The notes: generated by a model not told the origin, from the letters alone. Counted from the first letter of the stretch, positions 36,090 to 47,726 are shown. The stretch: DNA of 64,000 bases from Amia ocellicauda (GCF_036373705.1 NC_089853.1:1900001-1964000); one strand, 5' to 3'. Made by a program: numbers and translations.

Positions 36090-37265
36090 CCTCCATGGTA
36101 GTTTTCTCTGAAATACTTCCGGTACCATGTGCCAGGCCAGGAAGACTAGAAAGTTTAACACGTGGTTGAAATCTTGGTGTAGGGAAGAGAGGTTTAGGTT
36201 TATGGAGCATTGGTCTTTCTTCTGGGATAGACCGGACCTGTACAAATCGGACGGTCTACATCTAAACAGAAGGGGGGCTAATGCATTGGGAGAGTGTATG
36301 TGCAGAGTAATTGAGAATCTTTTAAACTAGGGACCAGGGGGGCAGGGAGCTCTGACAATGGGAGATGTTCCTCTAAGGAAAGAAAACAAAGGGAAACTGC
36401 TAGTAGGAAAGTCCTGAAATGTTTGTACCTCAATGCCAGGAGTATAAGAAACAAGATGTCGGACTTAGAACCACAGTGCTGGCATGTGACTATGATGTTG
36501 TAGGAGTGACGGAAACATGGCTTACAGAAAATGATGGGCATGAATACAAGTTGGAAGGATACACACAGTTTAGGAGAGACAGGCAAAATCGAAGAGGAGG
36601 TGAGGTAGCATTGTATGTGAAAAATGACATTGAGGCAGAAAAACTCAAATTAGATCCTAGTAACGGAAAATAATCTTTGTGGGTGAAACTTTTGAACTAA
36701 AGAGATCTGGAGGATTAGCGGTAGGAGTGTGTTACAGACCACCCAACTCAGATATTCATCAAGATGTTGCATTGTACAGTGTAATCAGGACTGCATGTAG
36801 CAAGGATGTGGCTCTTATAATGGGGAATTTCAATTTCCCAAACATAGACTGGGAAAGCCCTGTCGGGACTACAGAAGCAGAAATAGAAATGGTTGAGATG
36901 GTAAATAACTGCTTTCTAACTCAATTTGTCAGGGAACCAACCAGGGAGAGTGCATATGCATTGACTTGATATTTTCAAATGACCAGATAGAGTCAGAGGG
37001 ACGCTAGTTAGAGAACCAATGGCAAACTGTGATCACAATATGGTTAGCTTAGAGGCATTCAAAAAACAAGGACTACAATTTTAGAAAAGCAAACCTTGAA
37101 GGTATGAGGCGGCACTTAGAAGAGGTAGACTGGAGCACACTGGACACAGATTCAGTTGAAAATGGATGGTTATATTTTAAGAATATACTACTTTTGTACC
37201 AAAACTTAGCAAACTGAGGACCAAAAACACTGGCCAAAATGGTTTAATAGAGGTATACAGATATT
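36090..37265 (+). mobile_element. CR1-like LINE, 5' part
   Basis: The plus strand matches the LINE on minus at 62300-63600. It has a first segment with TWLKSWCREERFRFMEHWSFFWDR, then the apurinic endonuclease start and GVTETWLTENDG, CYRPPNSDIHQD, and NFNFPNIDWESP. Frame changes and stops occur at 36340, 36670 and 36970. It ends near 37265 before the RT. Confidence 0.85.
36419..36970 (+). pseudogene. LINE endonuclease domain (broken)
   Basis: Two frames (36419-36673 and 36679-36969) encode the AP-endonuclease fold with the VVGVTETWL motif around the catalytic Glu and MGNFNFPNIDW near the catalytic Asp/Asn pair. A TAA at 36671 separates them. A homologue in better order is at 63211-62671 on the minus strand. 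Confidence 0.8.
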
Positions 37266-37435
37266 ATGCATAATATCATATTATTAATATAAAACATTAT
37301 ACAGTTTATACAAAACATTAATACCGGTTCTTCAGTCCTGCTCATTAATGTGAACTCTCGTGCTTTGTTATGATGTGTAATTTACCTGCTTTGTTTTCAA
37401 GATCTACATTTTCAAAATTAAATATCATATCAAAC

Positions 37436-37556
37436 TGATAATGTCATGTAAATAACCCAATGAGGAAAAATAAGTAAACTCTGTGCTTAAAATAACTGAC
37501 AAAAATGTTCTTAAACTCTTCTGTTTTTTTTTTTTAGAATATATATTTTTTCAGTT
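37436..37556. other. Left part of the duplicated 3' flank of gene C
   Basis: This matches 4367-4490 downstream of gene A (GTCATGTAAATAACCCAATG, then TTTTTTCAGTTAT). The match stops exactly where the DIRS-like element begins and resumes at about 43019 on its other side. Confidence 0.85.
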
Positions 37557-37568
37557 ATCTTTCAAGTC

Positions 37569-37725
37569 GGAAGCACTGCCCAATAGGGGAGGGGTTTCTG
37601 CGCACTTCCGTAGGAACCTGATCGAAACGTCACTCTATCAAAGCTGCCATTGGCCCCTGCGCTCGTCACTCAGAACAGGTCGCTTCCCACATCCTGTTCT
37701 ATAAAATGTGACGTCAGCGCAGGTT
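37569..37725 (+). repeat. Left inverted terminal repeat of the DIRS-like element
   Basis: From GGAAGCACTGCCCAATAGGG to GTCAGCGCAGGTT. Its reverse complement is found at 42826-42981 with scattered substitutions. Confidence 0.85.
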
Positions 37726-38947
37726 TGTCTTTTTTGCCACTTCGCCACGGACCGAGAATGTGAGCTCTCTGTGTCTTGTTTGTGCATTAGACCTTATTAT
37801 TGTTTCTACAATTATTATTATTGCTGTTCAGTTGGCTGACTTCACGGCTGTGCTGTCATCACCGTTGACTTGTTGTGTCTATTTGTACTATTGTTATTAT
37901 TGATAGTTAATCCGCTAGCAGCGGCAGTAAAATAGTAAAATACAAGGCCCAGCTGCCCGGCCTGAGCCTCGGTGTGTCGTAAGAGATCTCGCCTGCGTGA
38001 GGTGCTCCTCCGCCGGCTTGCGCCTGCACTGCAGCCCGTGACTGTAGATCTCGCTCTCTCAGTTTGCTGAGAACATGCACTGCTAGCCCTCCCAGTCTGT
38101 GCGTGCATGCCTCGGTTTTAGATTCCGGCTGGTGGTCTACTACCCTCGCCCCCCGCGGACCCCGTATTCCGCGTCACCTGGTGTCACCGGAAACCCCGGC
38201 ACACATGGTGTGTTTAAGCCTACGGGCCTACGCGGCGCTTGTATCCAGCACCTGATGCTTAGTATACACAGTGTTCAGTCCGACAACAGCAAGGTTGCGT
38301 GTGGTTGGTGTCACAGCGCCCCCGTGTATATAAACGTTACCGGGTGGAGACGCACTTACAGCGGCGGGGCCTGCTAGGTGGTCCAGTTGTTGCAGAGGCA
38401 TTCCAGTTGTTGTGTGCCCCCGGTGCAAACACTGATCGGTGCCTCTGCTGCACGTTTCCCTGTGCACGTGAGTGTGCGCTCGGCGCTCGGTGATGAGTTC
38501 CTCTTGCCCCTGCCGCTTGCGATCAGCGCACCTTTCCCGCCTGTCTGGGCACCAACAGCGGGTGCAGTTTGGCCGCGACTTCCAGGTCCGCTACTGCGTG
38601 CTCGGAGGTCCACTGTTTCACCGTGTGCTGCTGCAATTGCCGCCACGTCCAAAGATCCCCCACTCCAGCGAGTGACGGGGGGGCCTCTGGGGTCCTGGAT
38701 CTCCACCTCTCCCCGAGCCCCTCCGTCTCCTCCTCCAGGGCTGCAGGGATGGAGACAGCCACGCCCCCCCACCGCCACCCCCCGTGGTGCGCGCCACTAC
38801 AGCCACGCGCGCCCCCCATGCGTGTGCACGCGAGCGACAAGGAAGAGCGGCGGAGTGACGTCCCCGGGCTCCCTCCCCCTCTTCTGAGACTTTGCTGGCC
38901 TTCTCCCCGCAGCACCGTCGCCGAAGGAGGTCGGGCTCAACAGCAGG

Positions 38948-39694
38948 ATGGACCAAATCTGCGCTCTCCTGGCTGCGCAGGCAGTGCAAGCAGCGCAACA
39001 GGTGCCGCCCCCCCCACACCATGACGCTCCGCCGGCGGCTCACACCACGCTGGTGGAGACTGAGGGGAGTCTGTCTGCCCCATCCCAGGAGGAGGGCAGC
39101 AGACGGGCCACCTGGGAGGAGGACTGTCTGTCTCTGGGTCCTCACGAGGACTCAGAGCTCCAGGCAGAGCTCATGGAGGAGGAGCTGGTCGCTCCCATCC
39201 CTCCTCCTCTGTTGAGCGTGGTCGCCCCTCCTGCTCCCACGGGACAGGACAGGGAGTTCTGGGCAATTATCCAGAGGGCTGTGGAGTCTCTCCAGCTCCC
39301 CTGGCCCTCTGATCCTGCCCCGCTGTCTCCTTTACGCGTTCCCACCGTTCCCCCTTCTCCCGGTGGTCCTGGAGAAGGTCAGGAGAGAACGAGCAACAGT
39401 TCTGCTGATAGCCCCTCGGTGGCCTCACAGATTCTGGTTCCCAGACCTGATTGCCCTCCTCCACCGAGAGTCTTGGCAGCTCCCAGTGAGAGCGGACTTG
39501 TTGTCCCAGGTGCAGGGCACGCTTTGGCACCCCAATCCAGGCCTCCTCCAGCTCTGGGCCTGGCCCCTGAGCGGGTGCGATTGATTGCCTGGGGTCTGTC
39601 GGACGTGGTAGTTGCCACTATTCAGTCGGCGAGAGCTCCCTCGACGAGGTCGCAGTATTCCTACCGCTGGCGGGTGTTTAGCACCTGGTGCTAA
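38948..39694 (+). pseudogene. DIRS gag-to-recombinase fusion remnant
   Basis: A 248-codon frame starts MDQICALLAAQAVQAAQQV, has an acidic and Pro-rich middle, and ends SARAPSTRSQYSYRWRVFSTWC, the recombinase N-terminus also seen at 23940. A parallel frame (39363-39584) encodes the linker VLLIAPRWPHRFWFPDLIAL. The RT and RNase H that should separate gag from this linker are missing, so an internal deletion joined them. Confidence 0.75.
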
Positions 39695-39736
39695 GGCCAT
39701 GGTCAAGACCCAATTAATTGCCCCATCGGGGTCATA

Positions 39737-39942
39737 TTGCAATTTCTACAAGAGCTGTTGGACCAGGGCAAGTCCCCATCCACGCTCAAAGTGTATATGG
39801 CAGCCATCTCCGCATGTCATGTCCGGATTGATGGCAAGCCTCCTGGTTCTCATTTACTGGCTGCGCAGTTTTTAAAGGGAGCTCGGCGGCCTACAGGCAT
39901 GTTGCCTTACGAGGCTGCCCTGTATATAGTTCGTTCATTATA
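39737..39942 (+). pseudogene. DIRS tyrosine recombinase N-terminal fragment
   Basis: The frame MQFLQELLDQGKSPSTLKVY, followed by AAISACHVRIDG and FLKGARRPTG, continues the SAM-like fold seen at 24060-24200. It ends with a stop at 39942, before any catalytic Arg/His/Tyr motif, about 30 bases before the LTR-like insertion. Confidence 0.75.
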
Positions 39943-39974
39943 ATTGTGTTGCGATGGTGCATGCGTTTGGCCTG

Positions 39975-41780
39975 TGTAGCGTTATGATGGGTGTATTTTG
40001 ATAAGAGCATTTTAGCTCTGAGCTGAAGCACTGATCTAAAAAAGACCTCTCCCCCCAAAAGTTATCAGATTTCCTTAAAGCGTGGGACTGGTTTACATCA
40101 AAGTGACAGTCTTGGGAGGATGGCACCAAGAATAGACCAAATAGCTTGGAATCCCTGTGGTGAGATGTCTGGGGAAGGGGGCCTGTAGGTAATAAAAACT
40201 CTTTGAAATGGACGAGAGCCGAAATCCCGACATAGAGCTACGAACATTTCCAAAAGATGGCATGGATTCACATCAGTCATAAATCAAGCCCCCTTCCAAT
40301 AGGACACTGGGGGCTGAAACCGAAATCCAATCTCACAAACTCAAGAACCAATCACCTATTGATCTGACAGACGTATAAAGAACAGCGCACGGTCTCTTTC
40401 TCTCTCTCTCTCTCACCTGAACCAGAAACTCGCTGCCACAGCTCAACCTGTAGCTCTGTTGCCAGAACCGGAACCAGAAACCAACTAAGTCTTTGCCAGC
40501 AACAGAAGAGTTAAACTGGGAGAAGGAGATTGAGCCCTACGAAGAATTATTTTAAAGGACTTTATTAAATTAAGAACTTTACAGACTGCGCTGCCCGCCT
40601 GTGCCCACCTGATCAGTGTAGTTTTACAGCTGGACAATTGACTAAGTTGACTGTATACGAAAGTGTCAGTCATTTAAATAGCTATTTGAGTCTTAAGGAA
40701 CTCGACCCTTGGAACCAAACAGGGCCCTGCTTTCCTCAAAGACTTTGTCTTCAAATAAGTACGGTGCTTGCAAAGAAGATTTTGTGCACAACCTTGGAGC
40801 CTTCAAACCAGTGGAAAATCTGTTTGGAAAAGACTCTGTTTCGCGAAACCCCCAACTTCCAGGTGCATCGACTGAGTGAAAGTTCTTGGACAAAGCCGAA
40901 CCGGACTGCCTTTGTTCCAAACCACACGGACCTCGTGCCGTGTGCTGTTATCTGAGCCTGAAGCCAGAGAGGCCTCTCTGCGACGAAGTTCAGATAAGTT
41001 TAACAGTTTGGAGTTTGTGATTCATGACATTTGAGAAATCAATTAGAAATGTTAATCTGTGATTCATAACTCTAGAATGTGTAATATCATTTAGTTTTCT
41101 TAAAAATAATTGTGTGCTGCATTAAACTGTTTTGTTGATAATTTTAGAAATAAAATCTGTCAACACCGAGAAATATCTTCTCATTCCTGTTTAACTGTTT
41201 AGTCTGAAATTAACACGTTAATAGACATTAGATTATTGGTGGCCCTGCCTATCCTTAATCATTGAATAATAATCAGTTAAGGGAAATTGTGGTAACAAGT
41301 AATGATAGGATCTTTCTCGGCACCTAAATGTAAATGAGACTGATATATATATAACGAGAAGTTACCTGACATAAATACTAACCTGCGTAGTTATTTAATG
41401 TCCAACTAACAATACTAATGAGAGAATCACCTTCGTCTTACTAACCGGTATTGTAGTCAATGTGTTTATAACCTTTTTTGTTTAACGATTTGTGTGATAT
41501 CATATGTGATCCCATGGTCTTTGATTTGGTCACGGAAGTGATTTGTCTTTGATTTGTTGATCTAGAGTTTAATTTTAATCGTTTTTCCCTTTTGTATAAT
41601 TAGTGTAGTGCTACATTTAGTCTTTGTTTTTGAATACATTTGACAATGTATATCTTTGGAATTGGTGTCTGCATCCAATTATTACAGAAATTGAGTTTTA
41701 CAAGATTCCAGGATTCGTGATAAGGTGATACTATAAATTCACTTCTTTAATTGAAATTTATAAGTGTACCTTACGCTACA
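39975..41780 (+). mobile_element. 1806-bp LTR-like insertion nested in the DIRS-like element
   Basis: It begins TGTAGCGTTA and ends TTACGCTACA, near-perfect 10-base inverted ends with the TG/CA rule of LTRs. CCTG flanks both sides (39971-39974 and 41781-41784), a candidate 4-bp target duplication. Inside are TATAAAG at 40374, a CT tract and AATAAA at 41149, as expected for U3 and R. No coding frame is recognisable. A solo LTR is the best reading. A non-autonomous DNA element with 10-bp inverted repeats is the alternative. Confidence 0.65.
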
Positions 41781-41784
41781 CCTG

Positions 41785-42690
41785 TAACCCACTCTGTATA
41801 TTGGTCAGCAGGTCTGTGGCCCGCTCTGGCTGTATTACACCATAGAGCAGGGGACCGCTGCTGTTTTCCTCCAGCAGAGGGCACTTGAGCTCTGCAGTGT
41901 CCCGCTGTGTACATAGTTCACTGCCGCTGTTCCCAGCTGATGGCGCTTGAGTTTTGCTGCCTCGCTGTGTATATAGTTCCTTTGTTAACACAGTAGAGCT
42001 AATGTTGCCCTGAGTTAGCCGGTCTAACAGGCGTCAACTGATCCTGTGTTCCATGGGTGGCACATGAGTTTGTTCCTGTGCCCCGTGGTGTATGTAGTTT
42101 GTTTGTACAAAATCTAAATTGTCAGCACAATGGAGCTCTTCCACTCTGTACTGTTTAGTTGAGTTGGATGCTCTTGTGCTGCACGCTGACAGCATGAAGG
42201 TCTTGCTGTCACGCGAAATATATATATTGTATATTGTTCAGCTCGGCTACTCTGTTGACTAGCCAACTATGTATTATATTGTATTTTTCTCATTGGGTCT
42301 GTGGCCCTGCTCCTGTTGGATCAGGGGTGCACTGCCATGATATTGCGTGGAGGCCGCACAAGTGCTTGATTGCCCGCGCCAGACATTGTGCAAGTAGATT
42401 ACGGCCTCACTCCTAGCTGCACTAGTACAGCAGCCGGCCTTGGTCTTGTAAGCGGAGCATGTAAGAGTTAACCTCTGTAGTCCCACTTTGTATATGCTGA
42501 TTGCAGACAGTTCCCGGTAGAGCATGAGTACGGTCCTCGCTCCTGGACGGTTCAGGTGCGGCCCTACGGGGCCCCTGAGGTTACTGTCTGGAGTTGTGTT
42601 GCCGAGGCCCCCTAGTGGTGCACCTCGGGGAAGGCTCCCTTATCAGCTTGCTGCCTCCTCCCTTGCGACGGTTTTGTTATACAGTAACCC
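41785..42690. other. DIRS-like element, untranslated 3' part
   Basis: No open frame of note. The phrase GCTGTGTACATAGTT recurs with variants at about 41906, 41963 and 42090 (TGTATATAGTT, TGTATGTAGTT), suggesting old internal duplications. Confidence 0.45.
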
Positions 42691-42790
42691 CTCCCCCTTG
42701 GGCAGTGCTTCCGACTTGAAAGATAATGATAGGTTGCATATGCAACCCCGGTTATCTGAAAAAGGAAGCACTGCCCAAGGGTTGCAAGGT
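42690..42790. repeat. Internal complementary region (circle junction) of the DIRS-like element
   Basis: CTTGGGCAGTGCTTCCGACT at 42699 is complementary to the element's left end. AAAAAGGAAGCACTGCCCAA at 42759 is complementary to its right end. Between them, GGTTGCATATGCAACC corresponds to the outermost bases. This arrangement serves DIRS replication through a circular intermediate. Confidence 0.75.
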
Positions 42791-42825
42791 CGCGTGGGAG
42801 TCCTGGCTCCCGGCAAAAGAGGACG

Positions 42826-42981
42826 AACCTGCGCTGACATCACGTTTTATAGAACAGGAAGTGGGAAGGGACCTGTTCTGAGAGACGAGCGCAGGGGCCA
42901 ATGGCAGCTTTGATAGAGTGACGTATCGATCAGGTTCCTACGGAAGTGCGCAGGAACCCCTCGCCCTTGGGCAGTGCTTCC
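42826..42981 (-). repeat. Right inverted terminal repeat of the DIRS-like element
   Basis: Reverse complement of 37569-37725. It ends in GGGCAGTGCTTCC, followed by about 37 more element bases to the host junction near 43018. Confidence 0.85.
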
Positions 42982-43018
42982 TTTTTCAGATATCCGGGGT
43001 TGCACACGCAACCTATTG

Positions 43019-45569
43019 TTACACTGCAGATAGAGACCATGACTGGAATTATATATTTTTTTTAAATAATTACATTAATATTAAATATGCTTAAAGGTGA
43101 AATATTCCAAAGATACATTACCAAGACATCCTCACTTTACACAAACCCATGGTAATAAATGCACAGAGATTACACTATGATATAAGAAAATTAGCCCAAC
43201 AGAACAAGTGGAAAATAAGTTTTCAAATAAGGATTAATTCGTTTACAGAAAACAGGAGGAAATCAACTAAATTAAGGTACCATTCTTAAAGGGTGTCGGT
43301 ATAAGAACACCTACTTTATCCCACAAGCAGCTGATTTATAAGATGTTTAGAACTGATAAAACCGGTTGTCAGAATTTACAAAAACTGTAAGTGGTATCAA
43401 ATTACACAGAGCTGTGAAGCAATAAACATAAGAAAAAACAGGAAGTATCTTATTTTAATGTTAACACAAACTAATCAAATAACCTCAGGCCAAGAATAGT
43501 CGTAGCACAGAACCTCAAGGAAACATGATATTCAAGGGCTCTTTGCAATGTATTGTTTTCCAAGTATTTCCCAAATAGTTTTATTGTGAATAACAGTACA
43601 TTAGCTCCCAGGTTGGGTTTGCAATATAAAACAAAGGAGAAAACAGGAAACAATAATAACAGCTCTCAAAGGACAACACTGTTCTTATCTTAGTAAACAC
43701 AGTCAGTATGGCTTTCATTAAACTATCAGAAACAGATATTATGTATAACAGATATGTTAATTTGAAACCAATGATTATACAGGCACCTCAATTTTTGTAT
43801 TATTATGTCAAGAATAGATTTGTTTTTAAAGTAAAACAATGTGATGTACCATTTTGGTTTTCGTCTCTAGGTACTCCAGCAGCTAAGACAGTCATCAGTG
43901 GGTCAGAAGTCTTTTGATGGCAGGGTTGCATACTTAATCTTGGTCGCCTTATTCCTGTAGATCAGCACTCCACACACCAGGGCGACGGCCACCAGGAATG
44001 TTCCTGCGATGAACACGACGTTCAGGTTCAGATTCACACTGGAAACTGTGACAAAAAGGAAAAATGTGATATTGAATTTGAGTTTTCATACAGGGAACTT
44101 TTATATTCAATACTACCAATGAGAATGTATTGTTTTCTGTAGCAAAAGCTTAGATAACCCATGATGGAGTGTCTAACTGTAACCTGTGCCTTGAGCTGTC
44201 TATGATTAAGGATGTGCATAAGCCACAACCCAGCAATACTTCATTTTAATTTTAATTCATAATTGGTTTGATTTTAATTGAAAACCACAATTAAGCGTTT
44301 GTTTCAACATTAATCAGATGTATAATGTAGACTATCCAAATTATCCAAAATTACCTGCACTGCCCGAGCTCCTGGCTAGACGCAGAGGTCCTTGAGATAT
44401 GAAGTGTCTCCCGGTCTCTGCAGACACTTGTCTCCTGTGACGGTGATGCCCTGCAGTGACACCAGTGCTGCAGCCCTGGGCACACCTTGTGAAGGGATTG
44501 CCAGCTTGGCATAAGATGACTGTACAGCTGATGTACACCTTTAAACAGACAAGGGTCCAGTTAAACACCATTGAATCTGAGGATATGAGCAAATCAGATT
44601 TCCAAGCTTTACTGACTGAATGATTACTGTGGGGTTGATAAGCAAGCAGTTTTAAGTTATTATTATACAGTGATTCCTTTGACTTTACCTCTGAAAACTG
44701 GCCAATGAAGGCGAAAGCTTCCATTCCAAATCTGTACTGTGTCTGGCTGCTTGGATAGACCACGACCGTGTCATCCTCAACACACCTAGAAAAGAACATC
44801 ATATGTCATTTACAAAATATCATGTCAATTCATACCAACACTATTCACTGACACTGACAACAACACTTGTTTTAAACCAAGCTTGTGAAGCTTGTGATAA
44901 TAAAATAATCACTCTCGATGATCAAATCATGTGTCTCCAATTTACAAAATGTGGAATAGTGTTGGAATCTAAACAAGTTCGATTTGATCCGATTTTACGT
45001 GCGTTGAAAATGATACCAATGAAAAACGACAGGACAACGGACAACTCTTTGGATGACAGACTACAAATGACGTATTGGATCCAGTGTGCCATGGCCTTTA
45101 CATCTGTATTTGTTTGCAGTCTTAGGGTCAGTAAATATAAAATGTCATGTTCTTACAATTGTACACTTCTTCATAGTTCCTGTAAAATGTGTGCCTTTAG
45201 TTACCCATTTCTAATGATGTCATAGAACAAAGGGTCACTGGGGTCATCGTGTGGGGTTGCTCTGCAGGACTCTACAAACAGCTGGGTGTTGGGAATAGAA
45301 GATGTTGCCTCAATGTCTATGTAGAGCATGTCTCGTAGTTCCACTGTCACTGGGTAGGCGCTGGGGTCAATCATTCTGGTGTACCGATCAGTGCTGAAGA
45401 ACTCAAACTGATAGGTGAACTTGCCGAAGCCAGACTCAGTGAACACATAGGGGAGTCTGTGTGCCACGAATTCGAGAGACACATTGCCCTTCTTGGGGTA
45501 GGAGCAGGAGAATCCAATCTCCACTAGATGCTTCCTGGTTATGACTTCTTGCCCAGGGTGATCAAATGA
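43019..45569. other. Near-identical duplicate of 4483-7155
   Basis: From 43285 to 45569 each base lies 38,414 positions above its partner in gene A, with no indel and about six mismatches that I could find. It includes the 3' UTR, exons 13-11, most of exon 10 and the introns between. Similarity falls sharply at 45570 inside exon 10. Confidence 0.9.
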
Positions 45570-47726
45570 CATGATTTCATTCATGAAGATAAGATCATTT
45601 TCAGTTTCCTACAAGAATAAAAAGCTAATATTATATGACTCAGCAGAATTGTGAATCTAATTCAGTTATCATGATTTCTGAAATGGACAACATAAAATCA
45701 TACAGCATTCTTCATAACATGTTATTTATTTTTGATTTTGTCCTGAACGAAAAATGGGAAATGGTCATCACCTCAAGCTTTGTCCCACAGGAGTTCAGTG
45801 ACACAGTTGCAATGACATGAGTTGCGTTGGATGTCATAGTACATGATGGATCATTGAGACGTAGGTGACTTTCTTCAATTCCACTAACTGATGACTTGTT
45901 CACAGACACAGTCATAGTTTTCTCAGTGCAAACAATATGAGCATCTGTTATTCATAAAGAAAAGAGTTAAGAGGTTTTTTTTTGTTTCAGCTTTCATATT
46001 GCGTATTGATTTTCAATACCTTATATTGAAATGCGATAGTTACAAATATTTCAAAGCAACAGTATCAGAATTCATTCTTATCATGACCGTTCCACTGCCT
46101 TAACACATCTTCGGTGAAATTCAACATTTTATTAAATTAAACTGAAACTTGTTAACATACAAAAAGGTAAATCAAAAGACAGCCTCAGCACATCAAAAGC
46201 TTTGTGTGTACTTACCAACTGGGATGATTCTTGCAACAATTACAATGACACACCTCAATTCAGATTGATATCTGAAACACCAAGTTCAGAAAGAAAACGT
46301 TAAAATCAATATATATTTTTTAATATTAGAAATACATATATTTATATATCATTTCATACTCACCCTTCTCTGGTTTCTGCTACAAAGCAAATTGGAATAT
46401 GGTCACCATGATCATTTTGAGTTGGTTTCCACCGTATGGTTGCTTCCCCAGTTTCACTCTTAGAAGTGTAAGTAAATGTCTTTGTGATGTTCAGAGGCCC
46501 ACTGATCTTTATGTCATAAATCCTTTTGTAAGAGAAAATCACAAAGCAGAAAGGTAACACATTTGCTGCAATGACAGTATATTGTTTTATCTTCAACTTT
46601 AATAAGGAATGCAAAAACAATGTACTTCCTGTTTAACCCAAAGGATGATATAGATAATGTCTTACACTGAGGAATTGGCTTTAGCTTTGACTTTGAATTC
46701 CAACTCATTATCAACAGAAGCACTTAGAAGTTCACCATGGCGTGGAGTTGGAGGCAAGAGCAAAGGCAAATATTCTCCATCAATACAGGAGGGCACTGAA
46801 GAATCAACTGAAATTAATTTAAAACACAGCAGGTTAATACAGAAAATGAATTTAGCCCACAAGGAAAAAAAACAAAACATAACACATTTCTGTGTAACGG
46901 AAAAAAACTGGACAAGTTGATTAAAATGTGTAATACATGTTTAAAACTAACAGTAAATTAAAATCAAATATTATTTTAGAACATAAGTTACAAATTGACC
47001 TTCTATGAAAGGAAATGTGAAATACAGATCTGACCTTGAATGACAAACTGCACAGGAATTTTGCTCAGTGGAGTTGATGGAGCAGTGCTGGTAAATGTAG
47101 TGCTAAAGGTTGTGTGAGGTGTGGTGGTGGTTGTTTTAGATGTAGTCACTGTGTAAGGTGTGGTGGTTGTTTTAGATGTGGTTGTTGTGTAAGGTGTGGT
47201 GGTGGTTGTTTGAGGTGTGGTGGTTGTGTAAGTTGTAATGGTATTTGGGGCATCTGTGGTGGTGGTGGTTTCGGCTGCTGTGGTAAAGGTGGTTGGGACA
47301 TCTGTGGTGGTGGTTAGCACTTCTGTGGTGGTGGTGGTTGGCATTTCTGTGGTGGTGGTGGTTGGGTCTTCTGTGGTGGTGGTGGTGGTTGGGTCTTCTG
47401 TGGTGGTGATGTTAGCTGCTGCTTGACGTGCTCTTCCTAACACTAATGGTGACCTCACAGAAGTTGTATGGTCTCCATAAATAAGCATAATGCTCTTCCT
47501 TGGAAAATCTTCCATTACCATCTCAAAGATGTATGCTGCTCGTGCTGAATGTGTGTATGTTAAAGTGCAGGTGTTCTAGAGCAGAGAAATGAAGCAGGGA
47601 AATGCAGTGGTTAGTATATAGAGTAAATCAGAAATATCCTTCAGTGGAAAAGGTCATATGGATTCCCAATGTAGTCATGCTTAACTTTAGCAGTTCATGC
47701 TGGTGCTGTGAAAAGCTTCCCTCATC

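Larger units (their letters stand above)
37557..43018 (+). mobile_element. DIRS-like element with inverted termini and internal complementary region
   Basis: Inverted terminal repeats of about 156 bases lie at 37569-37725 and 42826-42981, with roughly nine bases in ten matching. Both ends carry GGAAGCACTGCCCA. An internal region at 42690-42790 contains the complement of both outer ends joined head to tail, the circle-junction feature of DIRS elements. Remnants of gag, RNase H linker and recombinase lie at 38948-39942; the RT is deleted. Host sequence on both sides matches gene A's flank at one point, with GTTA at the junction and no long target duplication, as expected for recombinase-mediated insertion. 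Confidence 0.8.

Noticed and set aside
38064..39145. Several overlapping Arg/Ser/Pro/Gly-rich frames on both strands
   Set aside because: GC-rich sequence of the DIRS-like element gives long frames by composition. Only the plus-strand frame at 38948 joins recognisable recombinase sequence.
47114..47426. Gly/Cys- and Val-rich frames on the plus strand
   Set aside because: They are antisense shadows of the Thr-rich linker repeat in gene C.
47003..47521. 172-aa Thr-rich protein as a separate gene
   Set aside because: It is exon 5 of gene C with intron read-through at its 3' end. The splice sites at 47575 and 47035 and the phases place it in the 13-exon gene.
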